The notes: generated by a model from the letters alone, not told the origin. A DNA stretch of 64,000 nucleotides from Diprion similis (GCF_021155765.1 NC_060116.1:5766001-5830000); one strand, 5' to 3'; numbered from the stretch's first letter, positions 36,190 through 49,485 are shown. Numbers and translations: made by a program.

Positions 36190-39100
36190 CGGCTCGAGAT
36201 TTCATCGCTAGTCGATAGCCCAGAGTCGAGCTGATCTGAAGAGAAAAAAACGCAGTAAGCACCACTTCGAGAAAACAGGAATGACGTCTTTGGAACTTAG
36301 CAGGTCGAATCAGAATCAAGGCGACTTTGCACTAGAGTGGTTAATGAATTCATTTGTTTACTTCGCTTTTTCCTTCTTATTACGCATTTATTTTGTATTG
36401 TTGTTTTCCGAACGTTGTCTGTCGACGTCTACGTAGAGAAACGTTCGTCGAGACTACAACAGGGGCGTAAACACCGATGATTACGATTCTACTAAGACGT
36501 TAATCCATGTTACGAAGGTACCAATTGCCATCGTACCCAAGCCAATTGACCAATTTACCAACGAAATGTGCTCTCTATTTTAACTACGGTATCTCATTTA
36601 TGCTTATGCGAAATTATTTCTTTTTACAATGTTTACTAGCAAACATCACGCTCTATATTTTTCAGGTCATTCGTTGACCGAAATCAGTTCACGAAAACAG
36701 AGATGATAAGCATGGTTTAAGCGATATTTTTCGTAAGTGGCTTGACGAATTCATTTAGAGTTTATATTACGTGTATGACACGCGTGCTTAACCGACCCAA
36801 TGGTCTAAATATTTCTAATACAGTTGCCTAATAATTTACCAATCCAAAGAAAAATAAATCTCAAGTATTTTGAATGCACGATTATCGAGATTTTGTCATT
36901 AATTTTTATGAGACTTTGAGTACGCGTGACTGACTGATAACTCGTCTCAACGACTATTTCTCTAATTATTTTTCGTCCATTTAATACAGGAATAATCTTT
37001 CTTTATCGTTATGCACCGTGCACGAAAAGCATTTACACATTTTAATGCGTCGATATGATAATTTATAATTTATAAAAACACATTTAATCGAAGCTACATC
37101 GTATCTGTTATGGAACCGCACTCATCGTGAACTTGAAATATTTGCAAATGCATCAATAATCATCTTTACAAAATTACGTAGCCTGCCGAATTATACTCGT
37201 TGACAGAAACTGTTTTCTGCTATAAAATCGTTGCAAACTCCAGACTAGCAGGTCAAAGGCTATCGCTAAGATACGAAACTTTTTAACCCTCTCCGTTGTT
37301 ACGTAACTCCTTATTTCTACACCGCGCAGCATTAGTATTTTCGATTTTACGTATATACGAATTGTAACACGAAGCCGTTTATCAGCATAGCTTTCTTCCA
37401 GGTTCTCTGTGAGAAAAAGAATCACTTACCACGACTTCCTCGCGAAACATGGTAAATACTATTTGTGGTAAAAAGTAGGAAAAAGTCTGTGATCAAATGC
37501 ATTTCTGAGTTGACTAACAAAAACAATAATTTACGGTGCGGATTCACTGTTCAATAATAATATACATGACATACTTTCACTTTTCAACTTGTCGATTACA
37601 GTACGAAATTAGAGTAAGTGAATCAGCAGGGATTATAAGTCAGGCAGAATTTCCGGTGAAGATTCTACAAAAAACGGATTAAACAAGCATCGCTTCACCA
37701 ACTCCCTACCATGTCCTTCGTCCACTGTGCACTCGAGGCTACTTCCCTGCCCACAGTTACAATTACGAAATTCATGTATAGCATGTGGGTTTGTGCATAT
37801 GTGGCAGCGTGTCTCATGACTGATCGTACGCACTAGTACACTGCAGTAGTTCGAAGCCGGCTAGAGAGAAACATACCGTGTTTTATTGTTAGTGTCGTTG
37901 GCATAAGCACGCACGTGTTGCTATTTCTTTAGTGTCGGTTGTGCCAATTGAGGTAATAACATGCAGCCGGGCGGTAGGTTGTGCCTACCATACACGTCCA
38001 TGGTTCTCTAAAGCTGCACCAGAGTTCGTCCTTGAAGGGGTGCTTCGATCAATGTCCAGTTCGCGGGTGGTTTGGTGCTTCGATATCAAACCAGCCTTGT
38101 AAAAGTCGCATTTGTCACACACGTGTACTTACCCAACTCCTCGGGCTTCCTCGCGGTAAGGCAGCTTATCGTTTACACAACCCTCTAGAGTCTAGAGGTT
38201 GTTTAAAAGTCGTCGTCCATTCGGGACTCTGGATAATATCGTTTGAGTCAATTGTGTCGAGAAATTGAAGAGATCCCGGAAAGTGTATTTTAGTGTGGAA
38301 ATCTGAAGATTGTCGTAACTCCTAAGGCACTGAAAATCCCAACAGGAAACTCTTAACTTGATACTTTGTACTGCAAAATAATCGGAGTTGATCCGTACGA
38401 CGGGTCAATCGGGTATCTAGGGTCGTATAACTGAGCCTGACATATTCTGTGAAAAACAGAACAATTGTGCTACACCCTAAAGACAGAAATACGACGTTAG
38501 CTGTGGTGTAAAATTGGTAAAGATAACAAACACGTGGCGCTCAAGGTTCCGTTTCTACAGCCACAGGTGTGACCGTATTATCGTTGGTCGTGAATCTATT
38601 GTTATGGAAATTGAGAGGAATTTTTTATGACTCGAATTACGCCGCGATGTTCTAATGGATTAATAATAACGAGAATGATGTTGAGTTCTCAATCTTTAAA
38701 TCCTATTCCACGTGGTCGTGTCGATGGAATGAAACAATCTGTTTATATTCATCCGGCGATGATTGGGTAACGCTAAAAACGTCTTTTGCATATTGTTTGT
38801 GGCTATTTTTTTGGGGGCGTGACGTATTCATCAAGGCTCCACCCACCGAAAGTCAGGAATTGATGACACATCCGTTTCAAACGTTCTGGGTTCAGTCAAA
38901 AAATTGTTGCGTTCCATCAGAGAAGAACTTCACTTACACCATATCGTATTAGGAATGAAAATTTGCGTTTTCCCGAGTTTCACGACTCTACTCAGACTGC
39001 CTTACGTCAAGAGAAAGCCGTGTTTACCGTAAAAATCGCGATAAACTAAACCGCAGGTGTTACAAGAGTGATACAATCAGAGCTCTGATATTCAGATTGT

Positions 39101-39287
39101 AGAATTATCGAACGTGGCCTACCAGTTAATTAAAAGGAACTAACGACGCATACGTTGATCGTATCCACACAATAAGAGGACAAAATTTTTCCTCCCAATT
39201 AACGCCACATACCTAAAGTAGAGCGATAAGCTAATACGATAAATACGCGGACAAGGTGAGTAGCCAGATCCAATCCGAAAAAGCAGG
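36190..39287. other. intergenic, no gene seen
   Basis: Separates the divergent secreted-protein and PI-PLC genes. A short Cys-containing open frame at 37633-37833 on the minus strand has no ATG or splice context and is not annotated. A TATA-like ATAAATA at about 39239 lies close before the PI-PLC start. Confidence 0.4.
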
Positions 39288-41631
39288 ATGAAAGCAGTAG
39301 CCGTGATTTTTGGAGTTGCTGCTGCCATTCTGGCTAGTGTCACTTCCTCTCCGACGAAGAGGGACACCGAGACAACGACCAATGAGCAAGGTGAGTACTG
39401 TATTCACAATCAGCCGAAAGCATAGCGTTCGCACTCACCAGATGCTACTTGCAGCGATGAAGAAAGACTCGAAACACCATGATCCGGTGAAGTTAACCGG
39501 TTTATTCTAGTCTCACAATCACCGTTTCAAAGTGCATAGTTAAAGTTTGTCTGCTTGCTACTACTTATTGTCAGTAACGCGAAGCAGGAAATGTATACAC
39601 TCGTGACGTCGTTGGTCGCGGAAATAATCAAATGAAATGAAATTTAGTGTTAATTTTACAGAATTCGAGGCGTCGCACGTAGGCCTGATCATATCTCCGA
39701 TACTGTCGACTACCGAAATTCGAGAGATCGAGGTCTACTGGAGCCACAGCTGTATCCGGTCCGGAGATACAATTGCCGTCTACACGAAGGAGCCTTCGAT
39801 CAATGCTACGCCAATTTACAGCTTCCAGCCAACCGCTTCCAGCGGCATTAGGCAGACCGGAATCGATGCCGAATTCGTCCCAAGTTCAAATCTGACGTTT
39901 GAGAGACAATGCCTAGGTGGGATTTATCATTTTAGATCTACGAACACCGAGGCTTCTTCGATTCAATTCTCAAGTGTGTCCTTGATTGTGTATGTGCGCG
40001 ACAGGATACCACGTCGCTTGGCTGCGTGATGATTCGATAATGAAGACCAACTGCTTGGAGACTCGACCAAACTGGATGGCCGACCGGCAGGAAGCATTGG
40101 GCTCGAAGAGATTCCGCGACCTTTTCCTACCGGGAACTCACAATTCAGGCTCATACTCAATCGTGGAAGAACCAACTTCGGAAACTCTAGTGTCCAAATA
40201 CGTCATCTGTCAGGTGACAAGTGAACTGTCTTAAAATAAACTCCTCTGGCCTGATAGACCACTGTGTAACTGTAAAAGCCACAGTATCGTGTAACTGTTA
40301 GGTACATAAATGACCAAACCGGATTCCTGAAGGTACAGACAGACCGCGTACAACATTGCATTTGCGAGACTTGATATTTTGATATGCTAAAAGCAGAATA
40401 GTTCGGAATTCAAGCATAATTCTTTAACTCAAAATCTATTCATGATATATTTACGAAACCAGCTGAGAAATATTTTTTCTCATTTGTCGCAATAGCGGAC
40501 AACGAATTTTTGGAAAAAGTACCGCAATATCGTTCACTTTCTGCTCGTGTAAAACATCAAGAAAAAGAATTGACGATGTCTTCGTGCCTGATGAATTTCA
40601 TGTTACATCAAATATAGTAAATAAATTTGGTGGATTATTTTTTTCACACAGTTGACTGTTAACCGCAGTATAAAAATCATTCCTAGCCAAGAAACACCTT
40701 CGCAACAATCGAAAGAAACTTGATTTTCCAGGATGAGGATATCTTGGCCCAACTGATATACGGGGTTCGGTACCTTGACATCAGGGTGGGATATTACAGC
40801 TCCTCGGATCCGGTCTGGTGGGTTAACCACGGACTGTTCAAGGTGGTCGAGTTGCAAAGTGTGATCGATGACGTTAAAACTTTCCTCGACAATACCAAGG
40901 AAATAGTAATATTTGACGTGCAAGAATTCCCTATTGGTGAGTGACACAAGAAGCTCCAAAAAAAAAAAGGAAACTTCCCTATCACGAGGCTACCATGTTT
41001 CGTCTAATTCAAGGTTTCGGTACCAACTTGACGATACACGCAAAGCTGGTAGCTTATCTCGAAGAACAATTTGCCGACTACCTTTTGCCGAAGAGTTACG
41101 GATGGTCGACCTCGCTCGAGACCATTTGGGCTTCCGGAAAGCGGTTGATTATCGGCTACGATGAGAGTAACGTCGTTCCTCTGTACGACTCAATTTGGCC
41201 CTGTGTCACCCAACAGTGGGGCGATGTCAGGACCATATCCGATCTTTACACATATCTGAGCGGAATCGAGTCGGTCGCGCTAAGGTATGAACCATATTCC
41301 ACGAACCACTCTATATTCGATCCCTAGCATCGCCCCTCATATCCGTCTCTGCTTTTCTAGCTCTAGTGCGGTAAACCCTAGATCAGCCATGGCGGAGTTA
41401 ACTCCAAACACTTGGGACGTTTTGCTCGACCGACTTGGAGGACTGCGCCAAATGGCGGATGATGTTAATATGAACGTGACGAAGTGGTACAACACCAAGT
41501 TTCAGGAGAGCGCCAATATCGTCGCCGTTGATTTTTTCAAGGGTACCGGGATCGTCGAAGTGGCGATCGATTGGACCGACAAACGGGTTTCCAACGCCTC
41601 ATCTTCCCTCTACACTTGCACGGCGAAATAA
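39288..41631 (+). CDS. secreted PI-PLC X-domain-containing protein
   Basis: Phosphatidylinositol-specific phospholipase C X-domain (PLCXD-like) protein. Six coding exons: 39288-39390, 39662-39916, 40005-40213, 40732-40936, 41014-41284 and 41361-41631. All junctions are GT–AG and in phase, giving 437 aa. It starts with a signal peptide (MKAVAVIFGVAAAILASVTS), then an N-terminal β-rich region (about 35-120). The X-domain carries the catalytic pair: H165 in PGTHNSGS and H222 in VNHGLF. The YLDIR motif (203-207) supplies the conserved Asp/Arg region. Later conserved blocks are FDVQEFP, GKRLIIGYD, WPCVTQQWGD, MAELTP and the C-terminal VAVDFF. The key residues are intact, so an active enzyme or inositol-lipid binder is plausible. 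The natural substrate of insect secreted members is not established. An AATAAA lies 420 nt after the stop (42051). Confidence 0.92.
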
Positions 41632-42050
41632 TAGAAGAAGAGAGTCGTAAGCCGAGCGGATCATCAGAGCGTGTTGCGTGATCTTTGGCCACTTTACGCG
41701 TGACTATGCGAGATAAAATCAGAGTCAAGTGACTATGTATACCTATGTTCGATTGGTATCAGTACACAGATATGGTCAGTCTTGTAGTCTATTTACAGAT
41801 TCGAACTTAATCTGTCCAAGTATGTACAACGCGTATGTTTGTTTATTAACGTACGATGCATACACGTCTACTCGCCTATATCTATGGATTATATGCTTAT
41901 GTACAAATATTGTTTGTGTTGTTTACCAGTCGTACGGCGGTCACCCTGAATTTCACCTTTCACCTTTCACCTATCAAATGATAACTTTTATTTTCCACGC
42001 AAATTAGCACGTCTCCTAGAAAATAATATTCTGCACGGACATTGCTGTTG

Positions 42051-42056
42051 AATAAA
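42051..42056 (+). terminator. poly(A) signal of the PI-PLC gene
   Basis: AATAAA on the plus strand, 420 nt past the PI-PLC stop codon at 41631. It is the first canonical hexamer after that stop. Confidence 0.55.
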
Positions 42057-42406
42057 CATATTAAAAATTGTACAACTTTGATTTACTCCAACCGTATCTC
42101 GCTCTTTCCTTACTCGACCTTGACTCTTCCCTACGCAATGCCTGACGCATTTTTAACATTTTGCAAAAGCTTCCTGTAGAGTCTATTCACATAACAGTGA
42201 GTGTTACGCCATCGGATGGTAATGATACAATGGTTAAAAATAATAGCAACGAACAACACAACGTCGCAGATTACACTCTGTACATACGTTTTTGGTACAC
42301 TTCAAACGTCACATCGAGATATATCCGCTCATGAATATCGCGTGGCGGTTGTTCCACGCCAACCTGGATGGACAGTCGAGACTTTTTTTCCCCCTATTAA
42401 TTGCAG

Positions 42407-42619
42407 ATTTTTATTTCTGATGATGACGTTCCCATTTCCGCCGGAAAAGAGAATAACACCAGGTTTGTGACCAAGGTGATCACGAAAAGCGAAATTATCC
42501 AGAAATCATTCTTCCCAAACGATGGGTTTGAAAAGCTAGACACGTACGTTATCCGATCTACTCGCGATCTAAACGCAGTCCTGAATTTTACTCCAACGCG
42601 GTATAACTATTCGCACTAG
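42407..42619 (+). other. orphan terminal-exon-like ORF
   Basis: After a pyrimidine-rich tract ending TTGCAG at 42406, a frame opens with ATT TTT ATT TCT GAT and runs 70 codons to TAG at 42619. It has a protein-like composition (many D/N/K/T residues and an F-P-N-D-G-F segment). AATAAA follows at 42709-42714. It could be the last exon of an unidentified gene between the PI-PLC and protease-homologue genes, but I found no convincing upstream exon. Its phase-0 acceptor does not match the phase-2 donor of PI-PLC exon 5. It could also be a pseudogene remnant. Confidence 0.3.
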
Positions 42620-42814
42620 ATAAATAATTAAGTTGAATCTGCACGAATAGAGGCAATAATTGATAACCAAGTTATTATAAATATTACGCCGGTCGTGTAA
42701 AATGGTGAAATAAATAATTGATACAGTTTGTTTTTTTATTTTATTTTTTTTATGTGCAAGTCATCTCTACTTGTAAAAATTTTGCCAAATTTCCGGAGAC
42801 AAACATTTTCTCAA

Positions 42815-44657
42815 ATGGATCGTAATTTGCTTGTGTTATTCTATTTTTACGTAATCATCCTCGGTGCAGAGCCAATTTTTTCCCAGTATCTAAACAACGG
42901 ATTGGAATTTGAAAATACGTTATTCTGCGCGGATAAAAAAAAGTGTGCGACAATCGATCAGTGCCCAGAAATCTTGTCCCTAATGAATCGTAGAGCACTT
43001 CCGGTTCACAGGTAACTATTGAATCGACTACACCTCGAGTATCGGGCAAACTTCCATTACAATCTATCATTTTAAACCGTAGGTTTCGTCACCTTGTGTG
43101 TGGCTATGTAGGATCTCACCCTAAAGTCTGCTGCGACGTGTCGACGAGTCAGTCAACACCGACGTCGACGGCATTAGGATTACGGGGAGAGTCCCTGCCC
43201 TTCAACAAGAATACCGGCTGCGGAAAGAGTTTGATTCGAAGCAACATAGAGACTCTGGGAACGTTTCCTTTCGTAGCAAGAATCGGCTTCATAAGTAAAG
43301 ATAATACTCTTTTTATCACGGCTACGAACTATTCCAAGCAATAATTCTCTCAAAAACTGAAAATTTCTCTTCTAATTCAATCACAGACGTAGACAACGGA
43401 CGGATTAAATACCCTTGCAGCGGGGTGATCGTGAACGAAAGGACTGTTCTTACAACTGGTACTTGTGCTCTGGCTACATCCAACAATTATAAACTGTAAG
43501 TTGTACAAATTAATACTCTGTATAAATTGTATACTGGCAAGTTATGTTTTCTTTAAATTATTTCATTCATTCAGCGGCTTGAAGTAAAGTTGAGAATCCG
43601 CCAAAGAGAACAAATTGTTGAACCATTTATGTTGAGATTTACGTTTTATTATTTCAGTCAAACTGTGGTGTTGGGAGAATTCGATGAGGCCGATAACCCG
43701 GATTGTAATTCGCTGTTTTGTGGGCTACCAACTCAAGAGTACAACATATCCTACGTCGTCAAGCATCCGGACTTTAGATCAGATACTTTTGAAAATAATA
43801 TAGCATTGATCCGTCTTCAAACGACAATTGACTATACTGGTAGGTATTCTACGCAAGTGGAAATGATTAATATGTTTGGTCCACTTATTCCCGTCAAGAT
43901 ATAATAACATGCAATTTTGTACAATTTGATGTTTGCCGACGTTAGTCACTGTGCAGTCAATTTGTCTTTTGGAAAGCGAAAACTACAATTTGGTAGGCAA
44001 GTCGCCGGTTTTAGTCGGCTGGGGTAAAATATCAAGCCAGAAAGGTGCGTAAAATACGCTTTGAATAAATACCGAAGGGTGTCTGTGCGGCGAATGAATA
44101 ATTTAGCGAATATTTTTTCTACACCGGCAGAAAAATCAACTCAACAACAATGGTTGGAAACAAAAATTTTGCCAACACAAGACTGTGCAACGTTCATGAA
44201 TCGTGGTTTTTCCGTCGAACTGTGTGCCGGAAGTGTGAAAGAACCATGTTCCGGTTTCAGCGGAAGCCCCCTGGCACTGAAATACGGGGACACTTACACT
44301 CTGGTAATTATTGTAACTATTGATATCGAAGTAAATTATCTTTTGTTTGGATTAAAGCATCCGGTTAGAACTGGGATGTGTAATCTGTGCGAATCAATTC
44401 GCTGCGATTCTCGATCGCGATTTCATACACCTATAGCGACGCAGATATTAATACGTATAATCATTGAACACAGCATTTTCGTAATTCTACCTTCAAGCAC
44501 GTATATGTAACATCATACGTAACATTACGCGCTAACGTTATCGTCGTTTCAGGTTGGCATCCTGTCATACGGATCGGATTGCGAAATTAATTCAAATTCA
44601 CCGTCTGCATATGTAAGCGTTGCAAAATATGCCGACTGGGTTCTCACCAATTCTTAA
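42815..44657 (+). CDS. CLIP-domain serine protease homologue (catalytically dead)
   Basis: Secreted, haemolymph-type CLIP-domain serine protease homologue. Seven coding exons: 42815-43011, 43083-43294, 43387-43495, 43658-43839, 43946-44044, 44131-44303 and 44553-44657. All are GT–AG and in phase, for 358 aa. The ATG at 42815 was chosen because a signal peptide follows (MDRNLLVLFYFYVIILGAEP). A six-Cys CLIP domain ends in the CC pair of VCCD. Then come a linker, a TGCG cysteine and a trypsin-like domain beginning at LGTFPF. The catalytic triad is broken: the AAHC His is Thr (T162 in TTGTC), the NDIAL Asp is Asn (N220), and the Ser remains (S310) but in GFSGSP instead of GDSGGP. The IVGG activation start is also absent. 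Such homologues usually act as cofactors in prophenoloxidase or Toll cascades (family knowledge). The specific role here is unknown. Confidence 0.92.
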
Positions 44658-44682
44658 ATATGTTATATACGTATACATTCGG

Positions 44683-44688
44683 AATAAA
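44683..44688 (+). terminator. poly(A) signal of the protease homologue
   Basis: AATAAA 25 nt after the TAA stop of the CLIP-domain protease homologue. The 3' UTR would be very short. The convergent TTC27 gene ends about 400 bp further on. Confidence 0.6.
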
Positions 44689-45092
44689 AAAAAGGTAATA
44701 TGAGCCTTCCTTATATCCTCGATAGAATTTTTTTTTACAATCTCACGAAACAGTAAGAGAAAAACGTTACTAATAAAATACTGTAAAATTATATCAAACT
44801 GGTTTTGACCCACGTCCCATTTTGTTCTGTTAAATAGCTTTGAATTTCCGGTGTCAAAGTATACCTGACACCGAAGCTACTTGGTAATGTAGATGAATTT
44901 CAATTAACACAAGTGGCTTAGTTTATATTTTTTTATAAAAATTGGCGGTTTTGTTACGAGTGTGATGAAATCACTTTCGTAAAGTGCATCCCGCACGTTG
45001 TCCAGCAAACGATCAAGCTGAATTCAAGTTTCAGTATTCGATTAACAGTCAAATAAATAAATAAGACGCCGGAAATGACAGTTGAATATTAC

Positions 45093-48000
45093 CTAAAGAG
45101 TTATATTCTGTGAAACATAATTGGAATCAATATTTATTTTTTTCAACTCGTCCATGATTTTGGTCAAGTATGCCTCGATATTTGCCAAAGATTCGTCTAT
45201 TACCGTTTGGCCAATCCAATCCTGATCCTTAACTTTCCTCACGACGCCTTGAAGGGACAATTTCGCACTGCCCAGCATCGCTCTTCTTTGTAGCGGTGAT
45301 CCAGATTCAGCACACTTCAAGTATGACTCTGCCAAATCTGCGCATAAATGAAGCACATCTATCGTCGCTTCGACCTCCTTGAACCATTTCGGATTGGCAA
45401 CAGCGGTACGATGAGCTCTCTGCAAGTATTGAGCCGCTTTCTGATAATCCATTTCCGTATTCTTTGTCGCTGTCAGCTCGGCGTACATTTGCCAAATCGA
45501 GGCATTATTCGGCACTGCCGACGTCAAATGTCCAAACAATTCCAGGGCTTTCTGGAGTAGTTTACTAGCAGGATTACCATCGGCATCTTTGATATCGGTG
45601 ATAATTGCCTTGGTAAGAATTTTCAAAATTTGTACATCAGTGTGATGAGCTTTTAGCTCGAGAATACGGTGGTAACATCGAATCACCTGCAAAACGAGAA
45701 TCAAATTTTTCATACGATGTGATTGAATTTTCTTTGTTTTCATTACTGTTTTCGCCCAAAAAACCTCAAATCTTTTTACCTCCGAGAAATGTCCCAAGTC
45801 AATACTAACTACCATTAGATTGTCCCACACTTCCCACCTGTCAAAGTTACATTTGACAGCATCTTGAAGGGATCGCCAAGCTCGTGGCTTGTCTCCGAGC
45901 TTGATATACGCCTTCGCCAAGTTGTTCCACGCCTCGAAATTCTAGTAAGTAAACAGATAGATTAAATAACTAATTCTCACCAATATTTCATTCATATTCC
46001 TGATGAATGTACTGACCATTTGCTCTAGAGCACAATAATGGCGGTATGCGTTGGCTGCCAATTTCCAATCTTCTATTTGTAATGCAGCAAATCCAAGCCT
46101 AATCCATATATTCTCTTGAATATTATTCAATTCTACAGACAATTTCAAGTGCGGTACTGCCTCTGTGTACTGTAAAAATTGTAAATTCATCGTTACACAG
46201 AATGTTTGAATGTTAATTCCTCGAATTTGTCTTCAAGATTGATTAAAAACAATTGCATTAGATACGATCTTTGATACACAGGATAAAAATTTGATTAGCT
46301 CTATCTCAGTCGACTTACATTTTGTTTTGAGTAATAATGTAGACCCCAGTGCCTTTGGGCACGGCTGCTCTTTTCACCAGATAATTTCCATGCAGTTTCA
46401 TAACATTTTGTATCCTGCGTCGCGTCACCCAAGAGACACCAAAGTTTTACTGTTGGTTTCTTATCGATTTCTTGCTGAATTATTTCTGCAGCCTGAAAGA
46501 ATCAGATGAAATGATATCAGAATACCGTAATTAATCATCGGCAGATGTTGATACTTTTGAGCAAAAGTCTAGAGGCACTTGATTTTAATCAGTTAGAGAG
46601 GAAGAAAAAGTGATTTTACAGATATTCGCACACCTTGTGTCTTAATTCTAAAATGGTGTAGCACACTATTACGCTTTCCCAGAGTCGCAGCTGTAAGTAC
46701 AGATCAAGAGCGCTCTTGACCATGCCTAGATTAAGCATCAGATCAGCCAAGGTTTGTCTAACTTCCCAAACAGGTTTCATGCCACTGGCAAAAAATATAT
46801 CCATACGATGAGAGACTAATGGCTTTGAAGAATTCAATTGCTCGATCAGATACTCTGTCTGTGACATAGATCTTTCAACGGTTCTTTTGTGATTCGATTC
46901 CAGTACACACCGCTGACACAGAGACGACATTCTCAATGGCCAGTTACTCGAATTCTCTATAACATTCTGATACAAGTTTAAGATCATTAGATTATATGTA
47001 AAATACATTGAAATCAAGATCAGATTCTGATATCAATTGATAAACATCAATTCTCACATTTAGGTATGGTACGACCTCTTCGTCAGCAAGTTTGTCTTTC
47101 GGTTGAGATTTTTGAATCTGAAAACTATAAAAACAAATAAAAATTAACTGATTGTAATTTCTTCGTGTAACTTATTATTGATGTTTTTATGAAGATTTTT
47201 AACTCAACGAATAATAGCGTATGATTAATTTGTAACTTATGAAATTAAACATTTGTCTAGATGTCGACGCAATTTCCCATGAAAATTCTATAACCAATTT
47301 CTGATAATGAGATGAAATTTAAATATTTACCATACATACTATTTTGCCAAAACAACTGCCTCTTCCAAAGCACCCAGTTCGATAATTTCTGCAGCTTCTG
47401 AATACTCCACTCGTTCCAATCTCAAGTCATCGTTCAATTCAAGAGCCGTCGGCAAATCTTGACACTTTCTATGTGGGAAATTGTCTTTGTCCATGGAAAC
47501 TTTCAACATTAACTGAGCTTTTTCGTCTTGTTGATACTTGGTGCGTTTACCTAGCATGCCGACTAGCTGCATATTTAGTTTCGCTGAATGCTGAGCAATT
47601 TCCACGTGTTTTTCCATGTTCTGTATCCTTCTATGATACAAATAAAACTGCACAGTCTCAACATGAAACAACGTCCTGAGGTACTCATCACCCAAAATAT
47701 CATCAGCAGAAATTCTTTCTATTAAATCATCAGTTTCTTTGAATAAAGTTGCAGAAGCTTCTTCAAGAACAATTTGATGCAATAGATTGGCTCTGAACAA
47801 CCACCAAGCAGCAGTTTTGTGATGATTTTGCAATTTTTCATTAGAAAACAATATCTTTGACAGATACAAAAGCTCGGGCTTCTTCACATTTTCATTGCAT
47901 TCATCTTCGAGGTGCAAGAACTCCAATGCCTCCTCACGTTTACCTAATAACCAATCGACGTCCGGTGTATTTTCTGGGCCAGTGAAGTTAGTTTGAACAA

Positions 48001-48381
48001 AAAACAACAGCGACGCTATTCCAGTGGACAATAACTGAAACGTGCAGTTAGGATCATCATCCACAGCGTTGAGTAAACATTTAACAAGATTATCGTCATT
48101 AACAAACTTCTTGAGATAAGATGAAGAGAATTTGTTATTCAAGATTTGTTCGTAATGTCCCACATGGAATTCCTCAATACTGGGTATTGCCTGCGGAGCT
48201 GAAATACATTCGATTTGAGTGTGATAAATTTATGCTTGTTTTTTTTTGCGAACAAGTAATATTTTCGTGCGTATAAATTTACATACGCAGTGCAGAAGTT
48301 AACCTTACCTGCGTCATCCAAGAAATTCATGATGAGTTTCACCTCCGAATTCTTCATATCATCAGTATCCATTTTCTCCAT
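45093..48381 (-). CDS. TTC27: tetratricopeptide repeat protein 27
   Basis: Orthologue of the conserved eukaryotic TTC27 (Emw1-like) TPR protein. Eight coding exons on the minus strand: 48381-48309, 48198-47340, 47124-47058, 46966-46634, 46492-46319, 46169-46017, 45941-45780 and 45686-45093. All are GT–AG and in phase, giving 804 aa, close to the usual ~840. Recognisable conserved blocks include SNWPLRMSSLCQRC and VERSMSQTEYL in the N-terminal half. The TPR core contains LWCLLGDATQD, ENIWIRLGFAALQIEDW and AWNNLAKAYIKLGDKPRAW. Exon 2 begins after TTTCAG at 48199; using the nearby second AG at 48187 would break the frame. The intron at 45687-45779 is open in one frame and must be removed to restore the conserved join FSE|VIRCYHRI. 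I chose the ATG at 48381; an upstream in-frame Met-like extension is possible. Confidence 0.93.
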
Positions 48382-49040
48382 ATTTACGTTCGATTTTAGA
48401 AAACACACTCCTCACGAATCAGGTAAATCTTTTTCTGTTACTGAATACGTTGCAACAAATATCACTCTACAAGTGGTAACAAATGGATCCTCATTGTTGC
48501 CACAATTTTGCAGACCGCTGGAGGAAATGGTTTAACTTTCCATCGCGCAGGACAGCAGTGTCGTCGTTGGCCACGAATTACACGTCACGCAATAGAGTGT
48601 ACGCTGCAGGCAAAATCTAACCACATCCACAAGATCGCAAGGTCTTAAGTCCACGCGCAAAAGGCTTGGTGAATTCTCGAACGTGCGTGCGTGCGTGTGT
48701 GTGTGTATACATATGAAATGAAGTAGTCAGACGTAAATTTTTTTACCGACATCGAAATCAATTTCTGTTAAAATCCTCATATTTGTCAATAGGCTCTTGA
48801 TAAGTCCTGCAAAAATTGAACTGGCATGTGCCATGAACAATTGCTAATCGGGGAAATATTTCAACTCAAAAAAGATACCTACTCTGCCAAAACACCTGAG
48901 GTAAGATATGTCTTCGATCAGCAATTATACACATGTTAATTCAATTTTGGCAGGTTTTATCAAGACTTTATTGACGATTCCGGAATTCCTAACAATAATC
49001 GCTTCAGATGTTGGGAAAAAAGTTTTATCGAAAATACAAA
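48382..49040. other. region upstream of TTC27, no gene seen
   Basis: Presumed TTC27 promoter side. It contains a short (GTGC/GT)n run near 48684-48707 and no supportable ORF. Confidence 0.5.
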
Positions 49041-49049
49041 AGATACGTT

Positions 49050-49485
49050 GAGCTGAAACAGACAAAAGTTTGATTAGCTGGAACAGTCAAAAAGTTTGAT
49101 TAGCTGCAATAGATAAAAGGTGAATCAACTGAAACAGTCAAAAGATTTAATGAGCTGGAATACACAAAGGGCTTGATTACCTGAAACAGTCAAAAAGTTT
49201 GATTAGCTGAAACATACAAAAGGTTTAGTTCCCTGAATCGGACGAAAAGTTTAATTGCCTGAAAGACAAAAAATTTCGTTACCTGAAACAGACAAAAAGG
49301 TCTAGTTAGATAAAGCGGTTAGAAAATTTGATCAGCTGAAACAGACAAAAGATTTCATTAGCTGAAACAGATGAAAAGTATGATTAACTGAAAGAGTTAA
49401 AAAGTTTGGTTAACTGAAACAGAAAAAAGGTTTCATCAGCTGAAACGGACAAACGATTTGATTAGCTAAAACGGACGAAAAAACT
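49050..49485. repeat. degenerate ~26-bp minisatellite
   Basis: About 16 diverged tandem copies of a ~25-27 bp unit with a core like GATTAGCTGAAACAGACAAA followed by AGTTT. Copies differ by several substitutions and small indels, which indicates age. It ends about 140 bp before the composite transposon-like element. I found no coding potential. Confidence 0.85.

Noticed and set aside
37633-37833. Short Cys-rich minus-strand frame
   Set aside because: It starts without ATG and lacks an acceptor, a signal peptide and a recognisable cysteine pattern.
45687-45779. Continuous TTC27 reading through 45687-45779
   Set aside because: The stretch is open but inserts about 31 non-conserved residues into a TPR. 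GT and AG at its ends restore the family sequence, so it is an intron.
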